Source: Vibrio fortis (GTDB taxonomy: Bacteria; Pseudomonadota; Gammaproteobacteria; Enterobacterales; Vibrionaceae). From it: a DNA stretch of 64,000 nucleotides. How positions within the stretch are numbered: the stretch's first letter is position 1; every line of letters starts with the position of its first letter. Location: NCBI RefSeq assembly GCF_024347475.1, contig NZ_AP025488.1, positions 620,001 to 684,000 of the forward strand, read 5' to 3'. Below the pieces are notes generated by a model. That model was not told the DNA's origin. It made no database searches and saw only the letters and a list, made by a program, of their open reading frames with translations. Made by a program: the position numbers and the translations under genes. Shown here in pieces: positions 50,425 through 59,978 of the stretch.

Positions 50425-50712
50425 CTATAACCTCAAACCGTTTACGAATTCAGATGATGTTAACGTGCGGTCGTTCGGGATACTAGTGACAAGACTCTCA
50501 TTGGCTTAATTTTGACTGCGGCAGCCTTGGTGAAAATTCTTTGAGCAATTCAATATACGTCTCATAGTGGGTGTATCGATGCAACACAGTTTCGCAAATA
50601 CAAGCTTCAAACGTTTTCACATGATTCTAAGAAAAAATTCGAAATAATTTGCGTCTTTTTCCATGTTGTAGCGTCTTATAGGTAGAAAACTAGAAACTAA
50701 CAGAGAGAAACG

Positions 50713-51885
50713 ATGTTTAAAGCCATTCCAGATAACCAAAACGCCCTTGATAAATTCATCAAGCACGACAGCAAAATGCTCAAACAAGTCTATGGTTCGG
50801 ATGACGTTACCCCTTATTGGATTGCCGATATGGCTTTTCCTATCGCGACACCAATTACGCAAGCGATACAGGGCTTGGTAAGTCGCGAAACTTACTCCTA
50901 TGAGTTTGATTCTGAAACAATTTTTAAAGAGATTGCGCTTTGGAACCAGAAACGTCACGGCTTGGAGTTAGATCCAGCCAAGTTTGTGCAAGTGCCAGGT
51001 GTATTAAGTGCCATTGCTCTATTGGTTCGCGAATTTACGGAAAAAGGTGAGGGTGTCCTTATCCAAACTCCTGTCTATCACCAGTTCCGCCGCTTGATCG
51101 AGTCGGCAGGTAGAACCGCGGTCAACAATACGCTTAAGATTGAACAAGATCGTTATGTCATGGATTTTGATGCGTTTGAGGAACAACTTCGTGACGGTAA
51201 CGTGAAGATGGTTCTATTGTGTAACCCTCACAATCCTGTTGGTCGAGTATGGACACAGCAAGAGCTGGCTCGAATGGTTGAGATTGCAGAGAAATACCAG
51301 ACCTTGATCGTGAGTGATGAAGTGCATGCAGATATCATTTTTGATGGCGCGAAGTTTACCAGCCTGGCTGAGTTCGATTATGAGAAGAGCGTGACCATCA
51401 TTGGCTCTCCCGCTAAAAACTTCGGCCTGAATAGCATCTCCAATGGTTACATTTACGCGGCTAATAACGACCTGAAAGAGCAAATCAACGCGACAGTCGA
51501 ATCCATGGCGCTGAGTCACGGCAACGCTTTTACAACGTATGCGACGATCGCGGCTTACCAACAAGGCGAAGAATGGTTTGAACTGTTTCTTCAATACACA
51601 CAAGCGAGTCGCGACTGGATCATTGAGTTCATGGCAGAACACCTACCGCAAGTTAAGGTATTCAAGCCACAAGGCACTAACCAGATTTGGTTTGATTTTA
51701 CTGGATTGCGTCTAGAGGCCGAGCAACTTAAGTCACTGCTTGTGAACGACGCGAAACTGGCATTGACTCCCGGTACTTGGTTTGGTGAACCCGATCAGAA
51801 CTTTTATCGCATGAACTTTGCTGCACCATTAGAGCAAATAAAAGCCTCGCTACAATCATTGCGGGAGGCTGTGAACAGGGTCTAG
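50713..51885 (+). CDS. MalY/PatB-type cystathionine beta-lyase/aminotransferase
   Basis: A PLP enzyme of 390 residues, fold type I. It probably cleaves C-S bonds of cystathionine or related thioethers. Motifs: PYWIADMAFPIATP near the start, NPHNPVGRVW at 171-180, SDEVHADI at 201-208, and the PLP Lys235 in GSPAKNFGLN. The last C-terminal Arg-binding part is FYRMNFAAP. The sequence before ATG (AGAGAGAAACG) gives a weak ribosome site. A convergent LysR gene ends only 26 bp away. Whether it also represses genes, as E. coli MalY does for MalT, cannot be judged; the malEFG genes are 9 kb away. Confidence 0.9.
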   Translation: MFKAIPDNQNALDKFIKHDSKMLKQVYGSDDVTPYWIADMAFPIATPITQAIQGLVSRETYSYEFDSETIFKEIALWNQKRHGLELDPAKFVQVPGVLSAIALLVREFTEKGEGVLIQTPVYHQFRRLIESAGRTAVNNTLKIEQDRYVMDFDAFEEQLRDGNVKMVLLCNPHNPVGRVWTQQELARMVEIAEKYQTLIVSDEVHADIIFDGAKFTSLAEFDYEKSVTIIGSPAKNFGLNSISNGYIYAANNDLKEQINATVESMALSHGNAFTTYATIAAYQQGEEWFELFLQYTQASRDWIIEFMAEHLPQVKVFKPQGTNQIWFDFTGLRLEAEQLKSLLVNDAKLALTPGTWFGEPDQNFYRMNFAAPLEQIKASLQSLREAVNRV

Positions 51886-51911
51886 TGTGCAGGAAAAGGT
51901 TCCAGTTAGAG

Positions 51912-52865
51912 TTAGTTTGTCATTAAGCTTCTGAGTGTCTCTTTGAGCCAAACAAGCTTAGGGTTATAAGCATTACGCTTATGCCACATCATGGTGAATG
52001 GGATCGTCAGTTTCTCTAACTGTTCACCTGCTAGCGGTAGCGGCAGTGCGACTAAATTGGGATGAAGTTGCTTGATATAATCTTCACAATAGCCGGGAGA
52101 GGTTGTCAGCATTTGATGCTCCGGTTGCGCTGCCATATAAAGAGCTTGCTCAAAGCTAGATAGGGTCAACCCAACATTTCGGGTTCTCCCTATCTCTTTC
52201 AGGACTTCATCAAGAGCCCATGTTTCGCTTTTCTCCCACACGATGTTGATGTGGGTGTACTTGAGGAAGGTATCGAGCGCCCACTCTTCTTTTAGAGCAG
52301 GATGATCGTCTCGCAGAAACACCTTAGGTTCGTCGTTGAACAACACTTCAAAGTCGATAGAGTAGGGCATCAAATCCAGAGACTCTTTTGACCTCGGGTG
52401 AGTTTCTCGCCCCGTGAACGCAATATCAGCCTCACCACGAATTAGAGCATCTATTGAATCGTAGTCCCAATTGCTGGTCTTAATGCTCGCATTGGGATAA
52501 CTCTGATCAATTTTGAGTAGTAGGTCGTTCAAAAACGTGAGCAGTAAGGGAGACTCGATATGGAGATCGAAGTGCACCTTATTGTTTGCCGCTTCACTGC
52601 GTTTATCCATGAGCTGATGGCTTTTCTGCAACCAGTCTGACAGGTCTTGTTCCATACTCTCAACTAGAGGCGTAGGTGCTAACCCTTTTGGTGTTTTTAC
52701 AAACAGCGGATCATCAAACCAATCCCTTAGTTTATTTAAAGACTTACTCACGGTAGACGGCGTAACGTTGAGTTTTTTCGCCGTCATAGACACGCTGCGC
52801 TCTTGCACAAGCAATTGCAGCGTGAAAAGTAAGTTGAGATCAAGACGGTTGAGAGCTTTCTTCAT
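51912..52865 (-). CDS. LysR-family transcriptional regulator
   Basis: A 317-residue regulator. The winged HTH (about 5-65) includes [37 protein letters not shown] in part ([13 protein letters not shown]), and the effector domain (about 95-300) is a periplasmic-binding-like fold. It follows the MFS gene with a 26-bp overlap on the same strand and is likely cotranscribed with it. It may control that exporter. Effector unknown. Confidence 0.9.
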   Translation of the reverse strand: MKKALNRLDLNLLFTLQLLVQERSVSMTAKKLNVTPSTVSKSLNKLRDWFDDPLFVKTPKGLAPTPLVESMEQDLSDWLQKSHQLMDKRSEAANNKVHFDLHIESPLLLTFLNDLLLKIDQSYPNASIKTSNWDYDSIDALIRGEADIAFTGRETHPRSKESLDLMPYSIDFEVLFNDEPKVFLRDDHPALKEEWALDTFLKYTHINIVWEKSETWALDEVLKEIGRTRNVGLTLSSFEQALYMAAQPEHQMLTTSPGYCEDYIKQLHPNLVALPLPLAGEQLEKLTIPFTMMWHKRNAYNPKLVWLKETLRSLMTN

Positions 52866-54024
52866 AGTGACGATTCGTTGTTTGTACTCGTTCTAATAGT
52901 AATAGACCGCAACTGGTGATACTACCTAAGACTAGGATAAAGATTAGAATATTCAATGCATTAATCCCTAACGCTCCCATTAGCCAGATATACGCCGCAG
53001 AGAAAGAGACATGGCTAATACCAAGTAGTGAGCTAGCGACCCCTGCACGTTGGCTAAATGGCGCTAAGGCCTGACTCATTGTTACCCCAAAGCCCAAAGA
53101 GAAGCCAATACATAAGGCGACGAACGATCCGAGGTAATAAGGTGTAGCAAGGTGCAGTTGAGAAGAGAACAACAACCCAGTTGCCGCAGTCGCAAACAGA
53201 AGTTGTGCGCTAACGATAAGGGTTTTCTGATTCACGTGGTTCAAGATAAATGGCGTACAAAAGGAGGTGAGCATACCCGCCAATGCGGTGTATGCCATGA
53301 CAGATGAGTAACCGCCACGATCCATTTCTAGCGTCCCCATGATCACCATCGGTGATACGTTCACATAACTAAGTATTGTGGCAACGCCTAATGTCGTAAT
53401 AACCAGTCTTCTTAAGAAGTAGCCATTGATAAAAGACTCTGAGCTCTGTTCGAGAGTGGCGTTAGATCGCTCTTTAGTTAAGGTCTCACGCAGAACAAAG
53501 GTGGCGAGAACGCATACCACTACACCAATCGCTGCCATTACTGTAAATAGGGTTTGCCACGGAGAGTAGAGCATGATCATGTGGCCAACCACTGGCGCAA
53601 TCACTGGGATAATACAGGTGATGCCATTGAGCATAGAGAGCACTTTTGCTCGGGCTTGATCATCCAGTACATCTCGAAGAATTGCAAAGGCGACCACATA
53701 ACAAGCCCCAGCCCCAACCCCTTGGAAGAAGCGACCAGTTAAAAATACTGAGATTTGTTGGGTACTGCCCGCAAACACAGACGCCGCAATAAAGATCAAA
53801 GCCCCAATAATGATGACAGGCTTTCTTCCCAGTTGGTCCGCCACTTTGCCTGCCAATAACATGGTGCTAGCCATACCTGCTAAATAAATCGAAAACGCGG
53901 TATGCAGCTGTGATTCGGTCGCATTCAGATCCGCCGCGATTTGCGGTAACCCAACTAAATACAGATCAATGGCAGTTGGGTAGAGCAGTACAAAGCTAAA
54001 ACTACACAGTAAGAAACGGATCAT
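52840..54024 (-). CDS. MFS exporter, Bcr/CflA type
   Basis: A drug:H+ antiporter-type major facilitator of 394 residues with twelve predicted helices. Motif A is [12 protein letters not shown] near residue 60, and the start helix carries [14 protein letters not shown], as in Bcr/CflA. A characteristic [15 protein letters not shown] segment is in helix 4. GAGG lies before the ATG. The 3' end overlaps the LysR gene. Substrate unknown. Confidence 0.92.
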   Translation of the reverse strand: MIRFLLCSFSFVLLYPTAIDLYLVGLPQIAADLNATESQLHTAFSIYLAGMASTMLLAGKVADQLGRKPVIIIGALIFIAASVFAGSTQQISVFLTGRFFQGVGAGACYVVAFAILRDVLDDQARAKVLSMLNGITCIIPVIAPVVGHMIMLYSPWQTLFTVMAAIGVVVCVLATFVLRETLTKERSNATLEQSSESFINGYFLRRLVITTLGVATILSYVNVSPMVIMGTLEMDRGGYSSVMAYTALAGMLTSFCTPFILNHVNQKTLIVSAQLLFATAATGLLFSSQLHLATPYYLGSFVALCIGFSLGFGVTMSQALAPFSQRAGVASSLLGISHVSFSAAYIWLMGALGINALNILIFILVLGSITSCGLLLLERVQTTNRHYEESSQPS

Positions 54025-54032
54025 AACAACCT

Positions 54033-54239
54033 CTAAACTCGAAAAGATGGCGTGAGTTTAAAGAGTGCAGCAGGCAACAAGCGAGTGAACAACACGACAA
54101 CAGGTATGTCGTGATTGGACATTGGTGATTGGGTCTTGCCAACGGGGCGGACAGCGGCATTTTTTGCGTAGAGGTTGAACACTGAAATAATCAGGTCTGT
54201 TACGGCACGACGGCAAGTCCTTGAAGAGTATTCACTCAT
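54033..54239 (-). CDS. Short open frame coupled to DUF2955 gene, doubtful
   Basis: A 68-residue frame whose ATG overlaps the stop of the upstream DUF2955 gene as ATGA, and which ends 9 bp before the MFS ATG. Such spacing suggests translational coupling, but the peptide has no recognisable domain, mixed basic and hydrophobic residues, and weak coding character. It may be a leader for the MFS gene or noise. Confidence 0.25.
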   Translation of the reverse strand: MSEYSSRTCRRAVTDLIISVFNLYAKNAAVRPVGKTQSPMSNHDIPVVVLFTRLLPAALFKLTPSFRV

Positions 54240-55243
54240 TCTGATTGAGGCTGAGGCTTTTTGTCAGGGAGCATCTTGTTGATAATGAGCATCGCAGCGA
54301 AAATGTAGGCCATTGCGAAAGCTATTTGCGTCAACCTTACAAAAATCTTTCCTTCTGCATCATCCATAATCGGCCCCAGTGAAACACCGCATACAACAGT
54401 GAAGGCGGTCATTGCGGTCGGAGCGAATACATTTCCCTTTAACAGTTGTTGAGCTAGTAATGCATAGCCAAGCAACAGAACAAGAGCAAGCAATGGGAGA
54501 AATGGCGCGATGACAATCACCTCATAAGCAAAAACAGCCATCAAACCACCAGCGATATTGCCAATCATCGCTCCTTTTATCATATCGAAATTGTTGCTGG
54601 TGGCGGCAAACTGAGTAACTTGTACTGCAAGGTAAGTAAGCGTGAATGCACTGACGCTGCTCGTAATGAATGAGAAAGCAACAAACGGCAAAAACGCTAT
54701 ACTTAACCTTAACCAGCGTCTGTTTTCGCAATAGTTTTCATCAGATTTTTGAGGTGAGTTTACCGAATCGTCTGCAGGTAGTAGATGGAACGCGAGGCTA
54801 CTGGCTAACCATGCAATTAAGAGGTTATGAGGCAGCCAAATTGCAAGGTCCCACGCTATAGTAGGGTTCGATTTCATCTGTAATGGAATCAGTAACGCAC
54901 CAAGTAATGCCATTACTACCGTAAGTATGTCTTTTTTAACAACCAGAAGCTTGTAAGACAATAAGACCCCAACAAAAACGAGCATTAACGTTGCCCCTGG
55001 ATAAAAGCGCGTAGCCGCAGAGAGATACCATGCTCCAATCATGTATACGTAAGCCACTATGATCAGCTTAATAGCATACTGAGCAGGCACCTGTTTTGGA
55101 GATAGGATAAATAAGCTTGTGAGTACAGCTCCGACAAAAGAGAGTTTCCAGCCTATACCTAAGCCCAAGACAAAAACAATCCAAGGCGTGAGGGCGACGC
55201 GGAGCCCATATCTGAGCATAGAATCTGATAAAAACATCGGCAT
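54236..55243 (-). CDS. DUF2955 multi-helix membrane protein
   Basis: A 335-residue inner-membrane protein with about ten helices in two halves joined by a charged cytoplasmic loop (about 153-173, DDSVNSPQKSDENYCENRR in part). DUF2955 proteins resemble the FUSC/aromatic-acid exporter fold and usually stand beside an HlyD-type adaptor, as here (5 bp downstream of it on this strand). The pair is probably an efflux or secretion unit similar to AaeAB/EmrKY-type arrangements. Substrate unknown. Confidence 0.82.
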   Translation of the reverse strand: MPMFLSDSMLRYGLRVALTPWIVFVLGLGIGWKLSFVGAVLTSLFILSPKQVPAQYAIKLIIVAYVYMIGAWYLSAATRFYPGATLMLVFVGVLLSYKLLVVKKDILTVVMALLGALLIPLQMKSNPTIAWDLAIWLPHNLLIAWLASSLAFHLLPADDSVNSPQKSDENYCENRRWLRLSIAFLPFVAFSFITSSVSAFTLTYLAVQVTQFAATSNNFDMIKGAMIGNIAGGLMAVFAYEVIVIAPFLPLLALVLLLGYALLAQQLLKGNVFAPTAMTAFTVVCGVSLGPIMDDAEGKIFVRLTQIAFAMAYIFAAMLIINKMLPDKKPQPQSE

Positions 55244-55248
55244 AACGG

Positions 55249-56310
55249 CTAGTATAGGTAGCTTAACAGAGACATAGTTCTTATATAGGCTGACGCTAAA
55301 AGGTTCATTAACGTGTTATCGCCAGTGTAGATGATGACGTCTGCTTGGCCATTGAGAAACAGCTTCACGTCATCGTCGCTATTGGCGCTTCTGTAATCCG
55401 TTAGTACGATTCTTATAGGGAATCTTTGTGGCTCTCTCAGCCAGTTGTTGTTAGTGGATGGGTTTGGCAGACCGTCAGCCCCAAGGTTGTCATGAAAAGC
55501 CGCAGAAACAATACTTTCAACTTCTCCTTTAAATACTCGTCCAGGATGTGTATCCAACACAACGCTCACGCTGTCGCCTGCATCGATTTTGCCGACATTG
55601 TTCTCGGTCATGTAGGCTTCGATCCAGATATCTCTACCATCAATGAATGTCATTATTGGTTGACCTGCTTGTGCATGAGCTCCAGCAGCAACTGATAAAT
55701 TGACCACGCCGCCATCAGATGGTGCTCTTAATTCAGTATAAGTGAGCTCTAACTCTGCTTGTGCAAGGTTCACCAAAGCAGAGCGGACTTTAGGGTTATC
55801 TTGACCATCACTGCCTAGCCTCGATGCCGCACTTTGATATTCTGCGCGAGCCACTTCTACGGCGCTTTCAGCATCAGATAAACTAGCCCTCGCTTCATCT
55901 GCTTTTGCTTTAGGAATTAATCTTTTTCTTTCTAACTCAAGCCATCTCGCTGTCTGAACTTTTACACTTTCCAGGTTGGCTTGTTGTCGAGTCAACTGTG
56001 CTTGTGCTCGTTCAACTTCAGATGACGAGGCCCCAACATCTTGAGTTGTCGTTTCTAGTTCCGCTTTTCTTCTTTCAAGAACAAGCTCAAATGGACGAGG
56101 GTCGATACGAGCGAGCAGAGCGCCAGCCTTTACAGCTTCCGTATTCACGGCCTGTATATCGATGACAGTCCCGCTTACCATTGGAATGATAGGCGTCACG
56201 ACAGCTTTCACTCTAGCGTTGGAAGTAAACGGTGTAATCCTGTCTGCGGCCACATACCAAAGAAATATAACGGCTGCTAGGCACGCGACAACCTTTACGA
56301 ATCTATCCAT
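55249..56310 (-). CDS. HlyD/EmrA-type membrane fusion protein
   Basis: A periplasmic adaptor of 353 residues, anchored by one N-terminal helix (about 6-22). It has a lipoyl-like half near 30-75 (VIDIQAVNTEAVKAGALLARID in part), a helical hairpin at about 80-165 with heptads (AELETTTQDVGASSSEVERA in part), and the second lipoyl half and beta-barrel (LRAPSDGGVVNLSVAAGAHAQAG in part). It is 5 bp upstream of the DUF2955 gene and forms an efflux pair with it. No outer-membrane channel gene is adjacent, so a general TolC is presumed. Confidence 0.9.
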   Translation of the reverse strand: MDRFVKVVACLAAVIFLWYVAADRITPFTSNARVKAVVTPIIPMVSGTVIDIQAVNTEAVKAGALLARIDPRPFELVLERRKAELETTTQDVGASSSEVERAQAQLTRQQANLESVKVQTARWLELERKRLIPKAKADEARASLSDAESAVEVARAEYQSAASRLGSDGQDNPKVRSALVNLAQAELELTYTELRAPSDGGVVNLSVAAGAHAQAGQPIMTFIDGRDIWIEAYMTENNVGKIDAGDSVSVVLDTHPGRVFKGEVESIVSAAFHDNLGADGLPNPSTNNNWLREPQRFPIRIVLTDYRSANSDDDVKLFLNGQADVIIYTGDNTLMNLLASAYIRTMSLLSYLY

Positions 56311-56389
56311 TATTCTATTTCACTGTAATTAAAGATTGGTTGAGGATGAGGAAAGAGCGGTAAGCATGGCTACCGCCCATTTTATTGTT

Positions 56390-57514
56390 TTAGCTGTTTG
56401 TACTCTTTTCCGGTTGTTCAAGCACAGCTTGCGTCGCGCTATCGCTTTCCGCTGCCACCCACGCCATAAAGACTTGGTAACCCGCTGCTAAGAAGGCAGC
56501 ACCAATGAACATGCCAAGAATTCCGCCTGACATCATGCCTCCGATTGCACCAATTAGGACGACTGGCATCGGAACCTCCAAGCCTCTACCGAGTACCATT
56601 GGTTTTAGGAAGTTGTCCGTTAAGCTCGCTGCAATCATCAACACCGTAAAGATGGTGTTGTGTAAGGTTGAAGTGTCGTTTCCTGACCAAAGTAGAGCCG
56701 AAGCAACAATAGCGACCAAAGTTACGGGTATCTGACAGATAGCAAATACCAGGGCGACAATAGTCAGTAATGGGGCAGCAGGAACTGATGCGAAATTTAC
56801 AGTAAGACCGAATACCAAAGCAGTTAAGAAGGCGATGCCGATAATACCGATCGCCACTTGACGAATGGTTGCGGTTGTCAGCTTATGTAGCTCTGTGCCT
56901 CGTTGTTCGTTGGAGAAGCTAATAAAGATTTTTTTGATTGAAAGAGTGGCTGGTTGCGCCCAAGCGAGCATAATGCCAGCGATGATGATTGCTCCAATCA
57001 GAAGAAATACACTTTTTGCAGCGCCACTTGCTGTTTCAACAAACCAGTTCAACACCTCTTTGATTTGAGGTTGACGATCTTCTACAAAGCCAGTGAGATC
57101 AAGGGATGCTTCCTTCCAAATTTCATAAAGGTTGGTGCCAATAAGTGGCCAGTCTTTTACATTTTCGGTGGGTGCTGGTAACACAAGAGTTCCGGCTTCA
57201 TAGGCATCAAACGCCAGTAAGATGTTTGTTGCGAATGCATTACCAACTAAAGCTGTCGGGATTCCCAGTATTAAGACCCCTATGAAAGCAATCAAAGTTG
57301 AGCTTCTTGCTGGTGTCCATTTGGTCTTCTTTTCAATGAATAGGCGAACAGGGTAGAGTGCGATCGCCAGCACAAGAGCCCATAGCAAAATCGGCAAGAA
57401 AGGAAGAAACGCCCATGAACAAACTATGATGATGAATGCTAGTGTGGAAAATCGGATCAAAGATTTGGTGAATGCGTTTGATATCACAACTTCTAAATCT
57501 TCGTTATTTCTCAT
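56390..57514 (-). CDS. AI-2E family transporter (PerM/TqsA-like)
   Basis: A membrane protein of 374 residues with about eight helices, including the family's central soluble loop (about 95-165) and the conserved C-terminal block DNFLKPMVLGRGLEVPMPVVLIG in part (DNFLKPMVLG). Members move autoinducer-2 or act as cation antiporters; the annotation by name is not proof of quorum-signal transport. It heads the HlyD-DUF2955 gene cluster, 80 bp upstream on the same strand, and could be cotranscribed. Confidence 0.88.
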   Translation of the reverse strand: MRNNEDLEVVISNAFTKSLIRFSTLAFIIIVCSWAFLPFLPILLWALVLAIALYPVRLFIEKKTKWTPARSSTLIAFIGVLILGIPTALVGNAFATNILLAFDAYEAGTLVLPAPTENVKDWPLIGTNLYEIWKEASLDLTGFVEDRQPQIKEVLNWFVETASGAAKSVFLLIGAIIIAGIMLAWAQPATLSIKKIFISFSNEQRGTELHKLTTATIRQVAIGIIGIAFLTALVFGLTVNFASVPAAPLLTIVALVFAICQIPVTLVAIVASALLWSGNDTSTLHNTIFTVLMIAASLTDNFLKPMVLGRGLEVPMPVVLIGAIGGMMSGGILGMFIGAAFLAAGYQVFMAWVAAESDSATQAVLEQPEKSTNS

Positions 57515-57788
57515 GAGTAGTTCCCATATAAAAGTGACAATTTTTGGTGGTGGTGCTAACGGTGTTTATACTTTATTTTCACCCATTACATTTGTTGCAA
57601 TCAGGCATACGATTTAATGGTGCTAATAGAAAATTAGTTTACTTTTGTAGTAAATTCAAAAAATTAATGAAGTAATGGATCGCAGTTTTTTTAAATTCTA
57701 AACGTTTTGTTTATATGAATTTGTCATTTTGCGCCAAACCACCAGATTTTAGTGGTTGTCACTTTAAGAACAGAGCGTAAGGGTAGGA

Positions 57789-58805
57789 ATGAAAGAACGG
57801 AACGCAAACAAGATGGTTTCTCTTATCAAGTGTGGATACGCGCAATATTTGGTGGCTGGCTACATAAAATTGGGGCTTGATCCGCACCCGTTGATTGCCG
57901 AGTCTGGTCTGCCCTCACAACTTATGGATCTCGATGAAGCATTTATCCCGCACGATTCAGTTAAGAAGTTGGTTTCCTTGTTGGCGAGTGAACTTGAGGT
58001 CGAGCAGTTTAAACAGCTAGTTAAGACTGCGTTGCAACGAAACTCTGTCCAGCGATTAGTCGGCGAGTTTCGACATTGTAAAACCGTAAGGGACGCTTTG
58101 CGCGAAACCAGCAATATTTATCTGCATGATTCCACAAATGTAGATGTTGGGTTGGATGTTACTTACGGAGAGAGCTGGTACTGGTGTAAACGAAAAACAG
58201 AAGACAGCTCAGAATTTGTTTGGTCGGAAGTTTACGCGATAGCTTATATCGTTGAACTCATTCGAACATTGTCTCGCACAGATTGGCAGCCTTCAAAGAT
58301 TAAGGTTCAGTCACCAAATGTTGAATATCATCGAGGTGTTATTTCAAAGACGTGCCAATATTATGTCAATGATTCAAAAATCGAAATTTACGTTGAAGAT
58401 GTGATCTTAGATACCGAGTTGCACTTGCCGGGAAGAGTTTTAGATAGACCATTACTCGAGCAAGACTGGCATTCAAGTTATACCGAGAAAGTATTTACGG
58501 CTTTATACCCTTACGCCAAGGATCTCGACTTGACCATCGCGCGATCCGCTGATCTTTTAAAAACATCGCCCAGAACCTTACAACGTAGATTGGGCGAAGA
58601 GGGCACGACGTTTAGAGCACTAAAAGACAGTTTAATGTTCACTTGCGCGGTCGAGTTGATGACAGAGGGCTACCCGTTAACTCATATCGCCACTCAACTC
58701 TCTTTTTCCGATTTGCCGCAATTCTCTCGTTCATTTAAAAGGGTGAGTGGCTTGAGCCCACAAAAATATCAAATGACGATTTTAGACGCCGGTAGTATAA
58801 GCTGA
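57789..58805 (+). CDS. AraC-family regulator with arabinose-binding-like domain
   Basis: A 338-residue regulator. The N-terminal part (about 15-195) resembles the Arabinose_bd domain of OruR/ArgR-type AraC proteins (GYAQYLVAGYIKLGLDP, FRHCKTVRDALRE). The C-terminal HTH (about 240-335) has RTLQRRLGEEGTTFRALKDSL in part and ITQLSFSDLPQFSRSFKR-like text (ATQLSFSDLPQFSRSFKR). It is divergent from the AI-2E/HlyD/DUF2955 cluster (274 bp apart), and control of that cluster is the simplest inference. Confidence 0.88.
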   Translation: MKERNANKMVSLIKCGYAQYLVAGYIKLGLDPHPLIAESGLPSQLMDLDEAFIPHDSVKKLVSLLASELEVEQFKQLVKTALQRNSVQRLVGEFRHCKTVRDALRETSNIYLHDSTNVDVGLDVTYGESWYWCKRKTEDSSEFVWSEVYAIAYIVELIRTLSRTDWQPSKIKVQSPNVEYHRGVISKTCQYYVNDSKIEIYVEDVILDTELHLPGRVLDRPLLEQDWHSSYTEKVFTALYPYAKDLDLTIARSADLLKTSPRTLQRRLGEEGTTFRALKDSLMFTCAVELMTEGYPLTHIATQLSFSDLPQFSRSFKRVSGLSPQKYQMTILDAGSIS

Positions 58806-58865
58806 GCCTTACGTTGGTTTAGCTTGTTGTGTTCGCAATATAAATGCCTAACTTGAAAAGTCTAT

Positions 58866-59978
58866 TCAATACCCCGTCAGTTCCATATACCCACTTCCAG
58901 TGTGGGAACCTTGGATGATGACAGGGCCTTCCCAGTATGGGACGGACAGCGGCATTTTTGCGTTGGGATTGAGTGCCGAAACGGTAAGTTCAATTTCGTG
59001 GTTTGGAATCGAGATTGTCCACTCTGTTGGGTAGTCTCGGTTATCGATTTCTGTATATTTCTGCACACGCATTGCAATCTCATCTCGAGCAATAGCAGTA
59101 CCTGAACCGTCTTGATTCATTAAGCGTGCGTTGGAGTAACTTGCGCTCCCCGTTTCAGAGTCGCGCAGTTGGAATACCACTAGGCTGGTTTCATCATTAA
59201 GTCTTAAAGCAAACCAATCCCATCCCTGTTGTGAATCAAGCAAGAATTGTGAACTCCACTCCCTATCTATCCAACCTTTTCCGAAGACTTGATGCGTATT
59301 GCCATCAATGACGACTTGACCAGAAACATCAATAAACGGCTGGCTGTAGTAGTAGGAAGCCACTTGTCCATCTGCACTTTTTTCGCTGTATCCCTGCTTA
59401 CCTTGCTTTTGATAAGGCGCGCTACTGGTGAGAATAAGCGAGTAGCCGAACTGTTCGGAGCTCGCATTCAACGTGGCAGGGAAAAGATCATCGGTCGACG
59501 ATGTCCATTGCCAATCATCAAGATAAACCCGAAATGGTGAAACATCGACACCTGCCAAGGCTGCGTGGTCACGAGACCATTTTTCATCTGCGTAGTGTTT
59601 TTTCTGAGTAGTAACAGCACTGTGCGCCATGTAGATCTGGCTGCTTTGCCATTGTGTTTTCTTAGCTTCATTTGAATTGGATGGCGGAGCAGCGGCAAAG
59701 CGAAATTGGGTCCACTGCACTCCGAGTGCTTGGCCATCTTCATCGGTTAAATTGGCAGTTAAGTACCACCATTCATGGCGAAAGTCGGGATGGGCTTGGT
59801 GGTCTGCGGGGAAGTTGATTTCAACTCCTTCTGTAACGGGAGTGAACTGGTCATCTTGTGATTGGTTGCTTTCAGCACTTCCTAATAGTGTCCCCATGGT
59901 TTGAGGTTGCTGCTCTTCGCAACCAAGGAGTGCCAGAGTGAGTAGAGTAAAAGTGGTGAGTTTGATGGTTTGAATCAT
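58866..59978 (-). CDS. CrtC/AttH-like lipocalin-domain lipoprotein
   Basis: A 370-residue lipoprotein with the lipobox LALLGC (Cys20). After a linker it has the AttH/CrtC N-terminal lipocalin-like domain: FPADHQAHPDFRHEWWYLT in part (HEWWYLTANL), WTQFRFA, then VFGKGWIDREWSSQ and DWFALRLND. Proteins of this type are encoded with an ABC exporter-like permease, as here. Its ATG overlaps the permease stop by one base (TAATG). A carotenoid-hydratase activity is not implied. It is probably the periplasmic or outer-membrane partner of the transporter. Confidence 0.88.
   Translation of the reverse strand: MIQTIKLTTFTLLTLALLGCEEQQPQTMGTLLGSAESNQSQDDQFTPVTEGVEINFPADHQAHPDFRHEWWYLTANLTDEDGQALGVQWTQFRFAAAPPSNSNEAKKTQWQSSQIYMAHSAVTTQKKHYADEKWSRDHAALAGVDVSPFRVYLDDWQWTSSTDDLFPATLNASSEQFGYSLILTSSAPYQKQGKQGYSEKSADGQVASYYYSQPFIDVSGQVVIDGNTHQVFGKGWIDREWSSQFLLDSQQGWDWFALRLNDETSLVVFQLRDSETGSASYSNARLMNQDGSGTAIARDEIAMRVQKYTEIDNRDYPTEWTISIPNHEIELTVSALNPNAKMPLSVPYWEGPVIIQGSHTGSGYMELTGY

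Noticed and set aside
50617..50958. Minus-strand frame over the start of the patB-like gene
   Set aside because: It is antisense to a conserved PLP-enzyme gene, and no domain is seen.
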